From contig RAZH01000005.1 of the NCBI GenBank assembly GCA_003612585.1, positions 62,001 through 126,000 of the forward strand: DNA of 64,000 nt, written 5' to 3'. Both the position numbers and the translations under genes were made by a program. Shown here one piece after another: positions 8,934-16,069 of the stretch. Below the pieces are notes generated by a model. The model made no database searches. It was not told where the DNA came from and was given only the letters and a program-made list of their open reading frames with translations. The DNA is from a bacterium 1XD42-54. Its GTDB lineage: Bacteria; Bacillota; Clostridia; Lachnospirales; Lachnospiraceae. The first letter of the stretch is position 1; every line of letters starts with the position of its first letter.

Positions 8934-9362
8934 TCACATCTTTTTACACAGATACTTGTAAACCACAGTCGCTGCCAGATACTGTACAACCGCAGCCCCG
9001 GCAAGAAGTCCTATTATTAAAGGCTCTGAATGCAGCAGTGCTGCCACAAAAGCACCGATAAAGCATAACACCATTGTCCCTGCCCAGGTAATATAACCTG
9101 CCCGGTTGCGAAGCTGTATTTTTCTTTCATCTTTTAAATAAATCTCCTGACGGCGCGTTTTCTCGCGGTACGCTTCTATATTTTCCGGCCTTGTATGGTA
9201 ATAATGCCGGATAAACTGGGATACAGCGCTGCACGTAAGCCCAAATCCCATCGCAAAAATCAGCGTGGAATAATAATCAACCGAAATCCGAACCCCTGTT
9301 ACCATCAAAATGACACCAATCAGTATGTCTCCTGCAAGCAAAATCTTATCCATCTTTTTCAT
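8934..9362 (-). CDS. four-helix membrane protein paired with XRE regulator
   Basis: This protein is 142 residues from ATG 9362, which has GAGGAGGAG upstream (ATG 9353 is an alternative). Four transmembrane helices are evident: near residues 6-27, 34-51, 82-104 and 108-132, with a charged cytoplasmic loop rich in Arg, Glu and Lys between helices two and three. No known domain is recognised. It overlaps the upstream regulator gene by 17 bp, so translation is probably coupled. Regulator/membrane-protein pairs of this sort are common in Clostridia, but their physiological role is not established. Confidence 0.8.
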   Translation of the reverse strand: MKKMDKILLAGDILIGVILMVTGVRISVDYYSTLIFAMGFGLTCSAVSQFIRHYYHTRPENIEAYREKTRRQEIYLKDERKIQLRNRAGYITWAGTMVLCFIGAFVAALLHSEPLIIGLLAGAAVVQYLAATVVYKYLCKKM

Positions 9363-9561
9363 GCTTCTCCTCCTCATAAATAAATATTTCCTCAATCTGC
9401 ATTCCGAAATACCTTGCGATTTTAAAAGCCAGCAAAATTGATGGGTTATACCGCCCATTTTCCAGAGAACCAATTGTCTGTCTCGATACCTCCAGCGCAT
9501 CTGCCAGCTCCTCCTGCCGGATTCCTTTCTGTTTTCTCAGCTCCTCCAATCTGTTTTTCAT
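9346..9561 (-). CDS. XRE-family HTH transcriptional regulator
   Basis: This 71-residue protein is a Cro/CI helix-turn-helix domain: LRKQKGIRQEELADALEVSRQTIGSLENGRYNPS contains the turn and recognition helix. It matches the compact class of short Firmicutes regulators (about 65-75 residues) cotranscribed with a membrane protein. Its promoter at 9727-9754 is flanked by three copies of a TATGGAAAG-type site, so autorepression is inferred. It overlaps the following membrane-protein gene. Confidence 0.92.
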   Translation of the reverse strand: MKNRLEELRKQKGIRQEELADALEVSRQTIGSLENGRYNPSILLAFKIARYFGMQIEEIFIYEEEKHEKDG

Positions 9562-9605
9562 AGATGTTTTCGTTATCCCGCCTTTCTGTATTCATCCGTT
9601 CTCCT

Positions 9606-9693
9606 AGTGTACTGTATCATTTATAATTCGCAGAATTACTTGCCTGAATTTCCATCTGCGTAATTTTACTGAAAATGAATGATACAGTATACT
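9606..9693. repeat. 88-bp palindromic element (MITE-like)
   Basis: The ends AGTGTACTGTATCATT (9606-9621) and its near-perfect inverted copy (9678-9693, 15 of 16) enclose a second inverted pair (AATT-CGCAGA, 9626-9634, versus 9655-9664). The element lies in the leader of the XRE gene. No target duplication is visible. It may be a miniature transposable element or a folded leader. Confidence 0.5.
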
Positions 9694-9699
9694 ATTTTT

Positions 9700-9721
9700 T
9701 ATGGAAAGTTTGCTTTCCATA
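9700..9721. promoter_or_regulatory. palindromic operator of the XRE gene
   Basis: A perfect palindrome, TATGGAAAG (9700-9708), TTTG, CTTTCCATA (9713-9721), lies just downstream of the -10 box of the leftward promoter. A related half, GTTTACTTTCCATA, is at 9755-9768 beside the -35 box. This is the likely binding site of the XRE protein. Confidence 0.65.
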
Positions 9722-9726
9722 CCCTT

Positions 9727-9754
9727 ATTATACAGTATCTCCCTAAAACGTCAA
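9727..9754 (-). promoter_or_regulatory. sigma-A promoter for the XRE/membrane-protein operon
   Basis: On the minus strand, TTGACG (9754-9749), a 16-bp spacer and TATAAT (9732-9727) form a near-consensus promoter reading toward the regulator gene. Operator-like repeats lie on both sides. Confidence 0.75.
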
Positions 9755-9768
9755 GTTTACTTTCCATA
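9755..9768. promoter_or_regulatory. upstream operator half-site of the XRE promoter
   Basis: GTTTACTTTCCATA immediately abuts the -35 box and repeats the arm of the palindrome at 9700-9721 (GTTTGCTTTCCATA) with one change. This arrangement suits cooperative repressor binding. Confidence 0.5.
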
Positions 9769-9778
9769 AAAACAAAAA

Positions 9779-9875
9779 GGGGTGCCGTACTAAGCTTTGA
9801 CATACAAGATACAATATTACTATCTCGCCATATTTCACGATATCTTGTATATCATTACCTTAGTGCGACAGCCCC
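9779..9875. repeat. 97-bp palindromic element with GGGGCTGTCGC-type end
   Basis: The left end GGGGTGCCGTACTAAG (9779-9794) and right end CTTAGTGCGACAGCCCC (9859-9875) are imperfect inverted repeats. Inside, ATACAAGATA and its complement form a second pair. The layout is that of a MITE. The end sequence shared with the hairpin at 49470-49512 (GGGGCTGTCGC) suggests a repeat family. No transposase is present. Confidence 0.5.
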
Positions 9876-9897
9876 GGTGTAAGGCCTCTTGTATTTT

Positions 9898-9985
9898 CAG
9901 TATTCCCGCAGCACCAACTCCGTAATTCCCTGATTATATCCGCCCACGATCCGTTTTATCCGCGGTTCATGCCATATCCTAGTTC
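9898..9985 (-). pseudogene. frameshifted 3' fragment of an Smr-domain gene
   Basis: This 88-bp stretch matches the 3' end of the intact Smr gene (12858-12947) at roughly 85 percent by eye, including the stop codon. It carries a one-base deletion (CTGGAGCCGCGG versus ATGAACCGCGG) that breaks the frame. Beyond the frameshift it still reads PRIKRIVGGYNQGITELVL. It lies directly after the SIS gene, in the same orientation as the intact gene. It is a dead remnant and marks one border of the LacI-PfkB-SIS cassette. Confidence 0.85.
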
Positions 9986-9991
9986 ATCCTT

Positions 9992-10603
9992 TTACTTTTC
10001 ATTCTCGCGCAATTGCCCAAGTGTTCCCCCCGGATGCCACTTGACATACTGCTGCGGTGTCACTTCTTTGTCCGCCTGCAATACCACACTGAGCGCCTGA
10101 AGTACAACCGTCTCTGCCAGAATCGACATTCTCGGAGCCCGCCCCATCGGTCCTCCCTCCTGTGGGATTCCTGCATACAAATGTGCTGCACTTTCTTTCG
10201 CAAGCCAGGAATTTCGATTACTGCTGACGCCAATTACCTTACACCCGTTATTTTTCACTGCCGTTACGGTAGCACGCATTTCTGCCGTCTCCCCGCTGTT
10301 GGAAATAAAAATCACAATGTCTCCCGGAACAAGCTGTCCGCATGAACCGTGCACAGCTTCTGTCCCGTGAAGAAAATAAGCCGGATTACCGGTCGATGAC
10401 ATCAAAGATGCGATATAACCGGAAATGTGTCCTGGCTTGCCGATGCCGGATATATGTACCCGCCCGCCCTTTTTCTGTGCTTTCAGGATCAGGTCTGCCG
10501 CAGCTTCAATCTCCGCATAGTCTATACTGTCAATAAAATCATTCAGGTCATCCCCCACTGTATTGAGGAAAAATGAGCATGCTTCTTCACATTTTACATT
10601 CAC
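9992..10603 (-). CDS. SIS-domain sugar-phosphate isomerase/binding protein
   Basis: This 203-residue protein consists of one SIS (sugar isomerase) domain, as in KpsF/GutQ and HxlB-type aldose-ketose isomerases. Visible motifs are GIGKPGHI, the phosphate-binding SNSGETAEM, and the C-terminal PGGTLGQL signature of the KdsD/GutQ group; CBS domains are absent. GTG 10603 is chosen because GGAGGAGG sits 7-8 bases upstream; the open frame's earlier TTG overlaps that site. It is the last gene of a LacI-PfkB-SIS operon, 31 bp after the kinase. The substrate is unknown, and a ketose phosphate is inferred. Confidence 0.85.
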   Translation of the reverse strand: MNVKCEEACSFFLNTVGDDLNDFIDSIDYAEIEAAADLILKAQKKGGRVHISGIGKPGHISGYIASLMSSTGNPAYFLHGTEAVHGSCGQLVPGDIVIFISNSGETAEMRATVTAVKNNGCKVIGVSSNRNSWLAKESAAHLYAGIPQEGGPMGRAPRMSILAETVVLQALSVVLQADKEVTPQQYVKWHPGGTLGQLRENEK

Positions 10604-10634
10604 AATATTTACCTCCTCCAAAACAAAACAATGC

Positions 10635-11633
10635 CTATTGCGCTTTCAACGCTGATGTATCCAAAACTGTTCCCGTTCTTTCCTTCAGGAACTTCTCAAC
10701 ACGTGCAAGCGATGGAAGGGACGGCATTGCCCCCATAGCGGAGACAGTCAGGGCCGCCGTATGATTTGCAAACTGAAGTGTCTCACCGTATCCCCAGCCG
10801 CAGCCAAGACCTACGGAAAAAGCCCCCACAAAAGAATCGCCTGCTGCCGTCGGGTCTGCCGCCATGATGTTTTCCGCGCATGGACTATAAAAAATCCCAT
10901 CCTTTTCCGTATCCAGAATCGCACCAGCCTCTCCCAGCGTAACCAGAACATTCTTTACCCCTTTTGCTTTCAGTGCTGCTGCAGCAGCCCTCGCTTCCTC
11001 CATATTTACACTTTTACCTTCATGAGAAATCCTGATTCCAGTCATATCATAGGCCTCATGCTCGTTTGGAGAAATATAAGTAAGATGACACAGCAATTCG
11101 TCAGAAAGCGGCGCGCTCGGAGCGGAATTAAGCATTACAGGAACTCCTTTTTCATAAGCATAGGCTGCTACCAGTTCATTGATCTCCATTGGAATCTCCA
11201 GCTGAAGTACCACCAGGTCGTACTCTGCAATCTTTTCTTTCAAAAATGCGATTTCTTCCGGTTGTATGCTCATATTGGAACCAGGAAGGACAATAATGCG
11301 GTTCACGGTCTGTTTTCCCGGTGCTTTTTCAAGAATAATCACACTGCAGCCCGACATAAGCTCGTCATCATATAACATATGCTGTGTATGAATCCCCGCT
11401 TCTTCACAGGTCTTTACCATTTCCGCCCCATTGCTGTCCCGTCCAAGCTTGCCGACCATTGTCACATCCGCTCCAAGCCTGGCCATCTGCACGGCCTGAT
11501 TTGCGCCTTTTCCACCCGGCGCTTTTGAAAAAGTACCTCCCAGTACAGTCTGGCCTTCTCTCGGAAATATCGCGGTAGTCGCAATCTGATCCATCACAAA
11601 ACTTCCCACCACAAGAATTTTAGGTTTTTTCAT
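10635..11633 (-). CDS. ribokinase-like PfkB family sugar kinase
   Basis: This 332-residue cytoplasmic kinase of the PfkB family phosphorylates a sugar or nucleoside with ATP. The N-terminal signature GGKGANQAVQMARLGADVTMVGKLG and the C-terminal ADPTAAGDSFVGAF (anion hole and catalytic Asp) are intact, and the ribokinase-like QIATTAIFPREGQTVLGG lid region is present. Start 11633 follows GGAGGGA; a longer in-frame extension toward 11735 lacks a site. A LacI-type operator (11659-11670) lies in the leader. With the SIS protein downstream, a kinase/isomerase pathway for an unusual sugar is inferred; ribose is possible, but no transporter is adjacent. Confidence 0.9.
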   Translation of the reverse strand: MKKPKILVVGSFVMDQIATTAIFPREGQTVLGGTFSKAPGGKGANQAVQMARLGADVTMVGKLGRDSNGAEMVKTCEEAGIHTQHMLYDDELMSGCSVIILEKAPGKQTVNRIIVLPGSNMSIQPEEIAFLKEKIAEYDLVVLQLEIPMEINELVAAYAYEKGVPVMLNSAPSAPLSDELLCHLTYISPNEHEAYDMTGIRISHEGKSVNMEEARAAAAALKAKGVKNVLVTLGEAGAILDTEKDGIFYSPCAENIMAADPTAAGDSFVGAFSVGLGCGWGYGETLQFANHTAALTVSAMGAMPSLPSLARVEKFLKERTGTVLDTSALKAQ

Positions 11634-11658
11634 ACTTTTATCCCTCCACCGCAATGTA

Positions 11659-11670
11659 AAAACGTTTCGA
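11659..11670. promoter_or_regulatory. LacI-family operator before the kinase gene
   Basis: AAAACGTTTCGA repeats the core of the site upstream of the lacI-type gene (12788-12797) in inverted form. It probably allows the repressor to control the kinase-SIS pair separately or act as a roadblock. Confidence 0.6.
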
Positions 11671-11744
11671 CAAACAGTAGAAAAACTTTTCTTCTCCATT
11701 TTGTTCACTGAATCCCCGTACATTTTTACAGCCATCGGCAGGAA

Positions 11745-12770
11745 TTAAATTTTCCCCACCGAATGACGTCTGATAAGTTCTACATCTAATACTACCTTTT
11801 TGGGGTAAACCGTTTTCTCATTTCTATTGATAATGTCCAGTAATTTCATCATCCCGATCTTCCCCATCATTGCTGTTTCCTGCCTGACCACCGTGATATC
11901 GGGCTCAAGGAGCTGGGCAACCTCACTGTCATCAAATCCAGTAAGCGAAATATCCTTCCCGATCGTTATCCCCTTTTCCCGAATTGCTTTAATGCATCCG
12001 ATGCACAAAAGGTTGTTGGCTGCAAAAATTGCGCTGGGCGGATCTTCGCGCTCCAGAAGTTCCAGCGTGCTCCGATAACCATGCTCCTGATACCAGTTGC
12101 CAATCATTTCATTCTCAGGCCGGACTTCAATACCGTAATTTTTCAAAGCGTCACGGTATCCTTTCACACGGTCCATTCCGATATTAAACTCCTGCGCACC
12201 AGAAATAATTGCAATGTTTCTATGTCCTGCCAAAATCAATTCTTCTGTCAGCAGATAACTAGCTTTATGGTTGTCTATGACAACGGCATGCATATCACTG
12301 CCAGATACGTAACGGTCAATAATCACCACCGGTTTCGAAATATTTCTGTAATAATCCAGTTCATCATAAGCCGGAATGATAATCGCTCCGTCAATCGCTC
12401 TGCCAAGTTCTCCGGAAAACAGCTTCTGCTCTCTCCTGTGCGAATCCTTGGATGAGAACAACATGGTGTAATAATCCTCCTGGCTGGCAATTTCCTCCAC
12501 CCCCCGAACCACTGCAGTATAATACTCATTAATGATATCCGGAACCACAACAACGATGATCCGGGACTTGCCGGACTTCATAGAAGCTGCGAGACTGTTC
12601 TTCACATACCCCAGCTCTTCTATGGCCCTCTCAACTTTTATTCTTGTTTCATCACTGACGCGATCCAGCCCATTGAGTACACGGGATACCGTGGAGATAG
12701 CCACTCCGGCATGCTCCGAAACGTCTTTAATTGTTACTACATGATTCGTTTTCATTGTATCTTCTTTCAT
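11745..12770 (-). CDS. LacI/RbsR-type transcriptional repressor
   Basis: This 341-residue repressor has an N-terminal LacI HTH (VTIKDVSEHAGVAISTVSRVLNG, hinge helix near NSLAASMKSGKS) and a periplasmic-binding-protein-like effector domain (about 65-335). It lies directly upstream of the PfkB and SIS genes and should control them in response to their sugar. A consensus promoter (12805-12833) and a perfect GAAACGTTTC operator (12788-12797) precede it, so it is probably autoregulated. ATG 12770 is used; ATG 12755 is an alternative. Confidence 0.93.
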   Translation of the reverse strand: MKEDTMKTNHVVTIKDVSEHAGVAISTVSRVLNGLDRVSDETRIKVERAIEELGYVKNSLAASMKSGKSRIIVVVVPDIINEYYTAVVRGVEEIASQEDYYTMLFSSKDSHRREQKLFSGELGRAIDGAIIIPAYDELDYYRNISKPVVIIDRYVSGSDMHAVVIDNHKASYLLTEELILAGHRNIAIISGAQEFNIGMDRVKGYRDALKNYGIEVRPENEMIGNWYQEHGYRSTLELLEREDPPSAIFAANNLLCIGCIKAIREKGITIGKDISLTGFDDSEVAQLLEPDITVVRQETAMMGKIGMMKLLDIINRNEKTVYPKKVVLDVELIRRHSVGKI

Positions 12771-12787
12771 TGTATGTCCTTATTATC

Positions 12788-12797
12788 GAAACGTTTC
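12788..12797. promoter_or_regulatory. LacI-family operator GAAACGTTTC
   Basis: This perfect 10-bp palindrome with the central CG typical of LacI/GalR-family operators lies between the -10 box (12805-12810) and the start codon of the repressor gene. It would block its transcription. Confidence 0.75.
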
Positions 12798-12804
12798 TAC
12801 AAAA

Positions 12805-12833
12805 ATTAAATCATAATCCAAAGGCAATGTCAA
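12805..12833 (-). promoter_or_regulatory. sigma-A promoter of the LacI-PfkB-SIS operon
   Basis: On the minus strand, TTGACA (12833-12828), a 17-bp spacer and TTTAAT (12810-12805) lie 35 bp upstream of the repressor start. The operator is just downstream. Confidence 0.75.
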
Positions 12834-12857
12834 CAAAAATTTTCTGCTATTCTGCAC

Positions 12858-13109
12858 TCAGTATTCCCGCAGCACCAGCTCCGTAATTCCCTGGTTATAT
12901 CCGCTAACGATCCGCTGAATCCGCGGCTCCAGGCCATAGCCTAACTCTCTTCGGATTGCATCGTGGATTCTTGTCCCGCCATGAAAACCGTGAATGACCC
13001 GAATACGGTAAACGCCGCTGCCTGCACCACTTAGTTTCTTTTCAATTGCCTGTATTGCATCCTCTGCATTCAGACCATGCACATCTATTTCTAAAATTCC
13101 AGCCTGCAT
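12858..13109 (-). CDS. Smr-domain protein
   Basis: This 83-residue protein is essentially one Smr (small MutS-related) domain: IDVHGLNAEDAIQAIEKKL, then RVIHGFHGGTRIHDAIRREL, the HGxxxG-type nucleic-acid-binding/nicking motif. Stand-alone Smr proteins are linked to RNA or DNA nuclease activity, including relief of stalled ribosomes; the role here is inferred. ATG 13109 with GGAAAGG upstream gives a domain-sized protein; the frame extends to a GTG at 13169. A frameshifted copy of its last 30 codons lies at 9898-9985, on the other side of the LacI-PfkB-SIS operon. Confidence 0.85.
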   Translation of the reverse strand: MQAGILEIDVHGLNAEDAIQAIEKKLSGAGSGVYRIRVIHGFHGGTRIHDAIRRELGYGLEPRIQRIVSGYNQGITELVLREY

Positions 13110-13169
13110 TTCGTACCTTTCCGGAATAAGGCTTCCAGACTCAGCCTTTCCAAATTTATCGAATGACAC

Positions 13170-13346
13170 TTATTTCCGCCAAACAACGGGCCAATCAGCC
13201 ATGCTAAGTGCCCTGTTGGTATGCATGGACATTTCACTTTCTTGAGCATAACATAAAACCTTCTGCCTTTCAACTAAGGTGCCCTCCGGGAACACAGAAA
13301 ATCCCTTCGACTCAGCCATAACCGCCAAGCCGGAGGGACTCCCCTT
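13170..13346 (-). other. structured intergenic region with possible 49-codon frame
   Basis: Between the esterase stop and the Smr gene lie CCCTCCGG (13282-13289) and CCGGAGGG (13330-13337), able to form an 8-bp G+C-rich stem around 40 nt. A 49-codon frame (ATG 13319 to TAA 13170) has no convincing ribosome site. It lies in the same frame as, and ends directly before, the GTG extension of the Smr gene. It could be a decayed N-terminal gene part, a leader or a small RNA; I cannot decide. Confidence 0.25.
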
Positions 13347-13372
13347 ACATCATGCTACTTTTAAACGCTGTC

Positions 13373-14746
13373 TTATTTCCAGAGAATATTATCAAATACA
13401 TCTACAATCAGCTTTCTCCAGAGTACCCAGTCATGTCCATACGGGTAATTCATGGAACGGTAGCTTACGCCTGCTTCATTCAGGCCGTACATATATTCCC
13501 AGCATGCGCCTTCGTTTTTGTTATCGTAAAGCTGTACCGGATTTCCGTCTGCATCCATAGCCTGTTTGTAAAGGCTGCGCGTTGCCACGAAATCGTAATC
13601 GCCGTAGCCGAAGAAAATGTTCTTTTCTTTCAGTGCCGGGTTCTCGTAATCCGGTTCCACATCGCCTGTGAATGGCGGGCTGAAGAGAATAAATGTATCA
13701 AAATCATCTGTATTATGGAACATTGCATATCCTGTGGTTGCACCGCCCATCGACAGGCCCGCGAACGCGCGTCTTGCCGGATCTGCGGATGCATTGTAGT
13801 CTGCTGTCATATGCGGCAGAACGGTGTCTGTAATAAAAGCAAGGATTTCCGGACGATTCCAGCGGAATCCGGCGTCACTCGGGAAATCAGAGCCATTTGG
13901 CGTAACAACGATGGTCGGCTCCATGCGGCCTTCTGCAATCATATTGTCCAGAATATTTACCAGTCCGTTCGTCATCCAGCTTCCATCGTAGCCGCCGCCA
14001 CCGTGGAAGAGAACAAGAATCGGATACGCTTCTTCGCGCGCCGCATCAAAGCCGTTCGGAAGATAAATACCATAAGAAGTGTGGATGCCGCTCTCTGTTG
14101 TTGCTGTCTCAAAAAGAACCGTACCGTTTTCTCCGTCTCTCGGCGCTTCCTCATCGTGCCGAATGGTAGCTGCCTGCTTTTCTTCATCATACGGAACGTA
14201 AACAGCTGTCAACGCCTGCTCTCCCCCCAGGTTTTCGAGGTCTTCATCCTCTGCAAGGTAGTTCACATTTGCCGGGTCCGCAACCATTTTCGCATCAGTA
14301 TAATCGGTCAGCTCTGCACCTGCCGCCCCGTCTACATAATAGCGGTAAGCCCAAGTTCCGGTCGGAAGCGGAATTGTATAGGACCACACGCCAGTCTCCT
14401 CATCTTTTTCCATCTCAGCAGTCGGCCAGTTATCCGTTTTCCATACCGTATATCCATCCTGCCACTCTTCCGGCGCAGCATTTTGACTTGTAAAATAGCT
14501 TGCGCTCTCAATATCAGAAAAACGCCATTCTCCGTAGATGCGGACTCTCGATGCATCCGGGTCCTTGTAACGGAAAGTCACATAATATCCGGTCGGTGAA
14601 TCCTCGGATTTTACTACGGTTGTCTGCTCCAGGGCTGCAAATTCCTCTTCTGTGTAGCCCTCATAAGTAGCTGCCATCGCTGAACTGCCTGCCAGCAGCA
14701 TTCCCATTGCAGTCATCGTTGCAAGTATCGTTGTTGTACGTTTCAT
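13373..14746 (-). CDS. secreted esterase D-type hydrolase with CBM48-like N-terminal domain
   Basis: This 457-residue exported enzyme has a signal peptide (MKRTTTILATMTAMGMLLAG..., cleavage near AMA-A) and then an Ig-like CBM48/E-set domain (about 25-175: GYYVTFRYKDPDASRVRIYGEW, WAYRYYVDG). An esterase D/enterochelin esterase alpha/beta-hydrolase domain (about 200-457) follows, with oxyanion-type LFHGGGGYDGSW, nucleophile FAGLSMGGATTG and final His in PYGHDWVLW. This architecture is typical of acetyl-xylan and feruloyl esterases acting on plant cell wall. Start 14746 follows AGGAGAG. It may complement the partial esterase at the left edge. Confidence 0.9.
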   Translation of the reverse strand: MKRTTTILATMTAMGMLLAGSSAMAATYEGYTEEEFAALEQTTVVKSEDSPTGYYVTFRYKDPDASRVRIYGEWRFSDIESASYFTSQNAAPEEWQDGYTVWKTDNWPTAEMEKDEETGVWSYTIPLPTGTWAYRYYVDGAAGAELTDYTDAKMVADPANVNYLAEDEDLENLGGEQALTAVYVPYDEEKQAATIRHDEEAPRDGENGTVLFETATTESGIHTSYGIYLPNGFDAAREEAYPILVLFHGGGGYDGSWMTNGLVNILDNMIAEGRMEPTIVVTPNGSDFPSDAGFRWNRPEILAFITDTVLPHMTADYNASADPARRAFAGLSMGGATTGYAMFHNTDDFDTFILFSPPFTGDVEPDYENPALKEKNIFFGYGDYDFVATRSLYKQAMDADGNPVQLYDNKNEGACWEYMYGLNEAGVSYRSMNYPYGHDWVLWRKLIVDVFDNILWK

Positions 14747-15028
14747 ATGTTTTGCTCTCCTTTCGCATCGGGCGCTGTCCATTTCTCAAACTGGCACCGA
14801 GCCGTCAGCCCCGTATTTTTGCTTGCAGATAAATAGTATAAAAAGTGTTACGAAAAAAACAGCTTCAAATTTTGGACAGTTTGTGTTTTCCTTGCTTTTT
14901 GCGATGCATTATTTTGCGAAGCATATAATATCTTGACAAGTTCGGTTCTGGCTTCTTTACAAAGGGGGGAGGCATTTGGTAAATTTATTTTGTGGGAGTG
15001 GCGGATGTTACGGAATGGGGGAAATGAA
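14747..15028. other. divergent intergenic region
   Basis: This 282-bp region holds the promoters for the leftward esterase and the rightward sensory triad. I see no convincing promoter pair, operator or RNA element in it. Confidence 0.35.
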
Positions 15029-16021
15029 ATGAAAAAATCTATCGCTCTTCTTGGCGGTTTTAGCCTTGTGTTGCTGATTCTTTCTGTATGTTTCTTTTAT
15101 CAGCCGGTCTCAGGAATACCGAAAGATCTTCCAAGATATGCCTGCATTGTATGTGCGCCGGAGGAGGGGTACTGGGGTAAGGTTAAGGAGGGAATTCGGC
15201 TTGCGGATGAGGATTTTCATACTTCTACGCGCATCAGTGGTTTTTCGATTCTGGACTCGGCGAGGCAGGTTGAATTATTGAAGGAAGTCGAGTATTTGAA
15301 TCTTGACGGTGTGATTACGGTCGGTGACCCGGATATTTTAGAATTAAATACGATCATCAGCCAGATGGAATCGGACGACATACCGGTGGTTTTGATTGAT
15401 ACCGATTCTGCACAAAGCGGGAGAAGCTGTTATATCGGAACAGATAATTATGAAGCAGGCAGGCTTGCAGCAGAAGAGATTTTAAACAGAATTGATGGGG
15501 ACGTACACGTTGCGGTCCTGGCCACCGGAATGGAAAAATCTTATCAGGCAGAACGGCTCCGGGGATTTCAGGCTGCTTTGGAGGATTCCGGACGCGCGGA
15601 AATTCTCGAAGTCTGTGTGAATGAGCAGGACAAGTTCAGTCTGATGGAACGTATCACCTATCTCACTGAAACGTACGATTCCATGAATGCCATGTTCTGT
15701 GCAGAGGCCTCAACCACTCAGTATATCGGACTTGCCGGTAACAGCCTGGCTTCTCTGCGGGATCTTGTCATTATTGGCTTTGATGATCTCGACGCTACCC
15801 TGCAAGCCATACGAAATGGATTTCTTGACGCCACGATCATACAGGATGCACAGGCTATGGGATATGAAGCTGTCCGCTATCTTTCTTCGCACGCCGGACA
15901 TCGTACAGGCCGGACAGAGACACAAAACAGTGACCGTTTTGAGCCAATTGCTGCCGGGAATCTGTATACAAAAATTCAGATTGTCACCGCAGATAATGTT
16001 GATACATACAAAATACCGTAA
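15029..16021 (+). CDS. membrane-tethered periplasmic-binding-protein-like sugar receptor
   Basis: This 330-residue protein has an N-terminal hydrophobic segment (about residues 7-25, ending near LSVCFF; not a canonical lipobox). The rest is a type I periplasmic-binding fold of the ribose/galactose-binding (Peripla_BP_4) type: RYACIVCAPEEGYWGKVKEGI, NLDGVITVGDPD, VVLIDTDS, CYIGTDNYEAGRLAAEEIL, RLRGFQAAL, VIIGFDDLDATLQAI. No ABC genes follow; instead a YesM-type kinase and YesN-type regulator do, so it is probably the ligand-sensing subunit of that system outside the membrane. ATG 15029 is chosen for its signal-like start and GGGGG upstream. Confidence 0.87.
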   Translation: MKKSIALLGGFSLVLLILSVCFFYQPVSGIPKDLPRYACIVCAPEEGYWGKVKEGIRLADEDFHTSTRISGFSILDSARQVELLKEVEYLNLDGVITVGDPDILELNTIISQMESDDIPVVLIDTDSAQSGRSCYIGTDNYEAGRLAAEEILNRIDGDVHVAVLATGMEKSYQAERLRGFQAALEDSGRAEILEVCVNEQDKFSLMERITYLTETYDSMNAMFCAEASTTQYIGLAGNSLASLRDLVIIGFDDLDATLQAIRNGFLDATIIQDAQAMGYEAVRYLSSHAGHRTGRTETQNSDRFEPIAAGNLYTKIQIVTADNVDTYKIP

Positions 16022-16069
16022 TACACGGGAAATTCGTTCCCGAAAACCAGCCTGAAAGGGAGATACCAG

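Noticed and set aside
13352-14599. Plus-strand open frame of about 415 codons opposite the secreted esterase
   Set aside because: The minus strand carries a signal peptide and esterase motifs; the antisense frame has no recognisable features.
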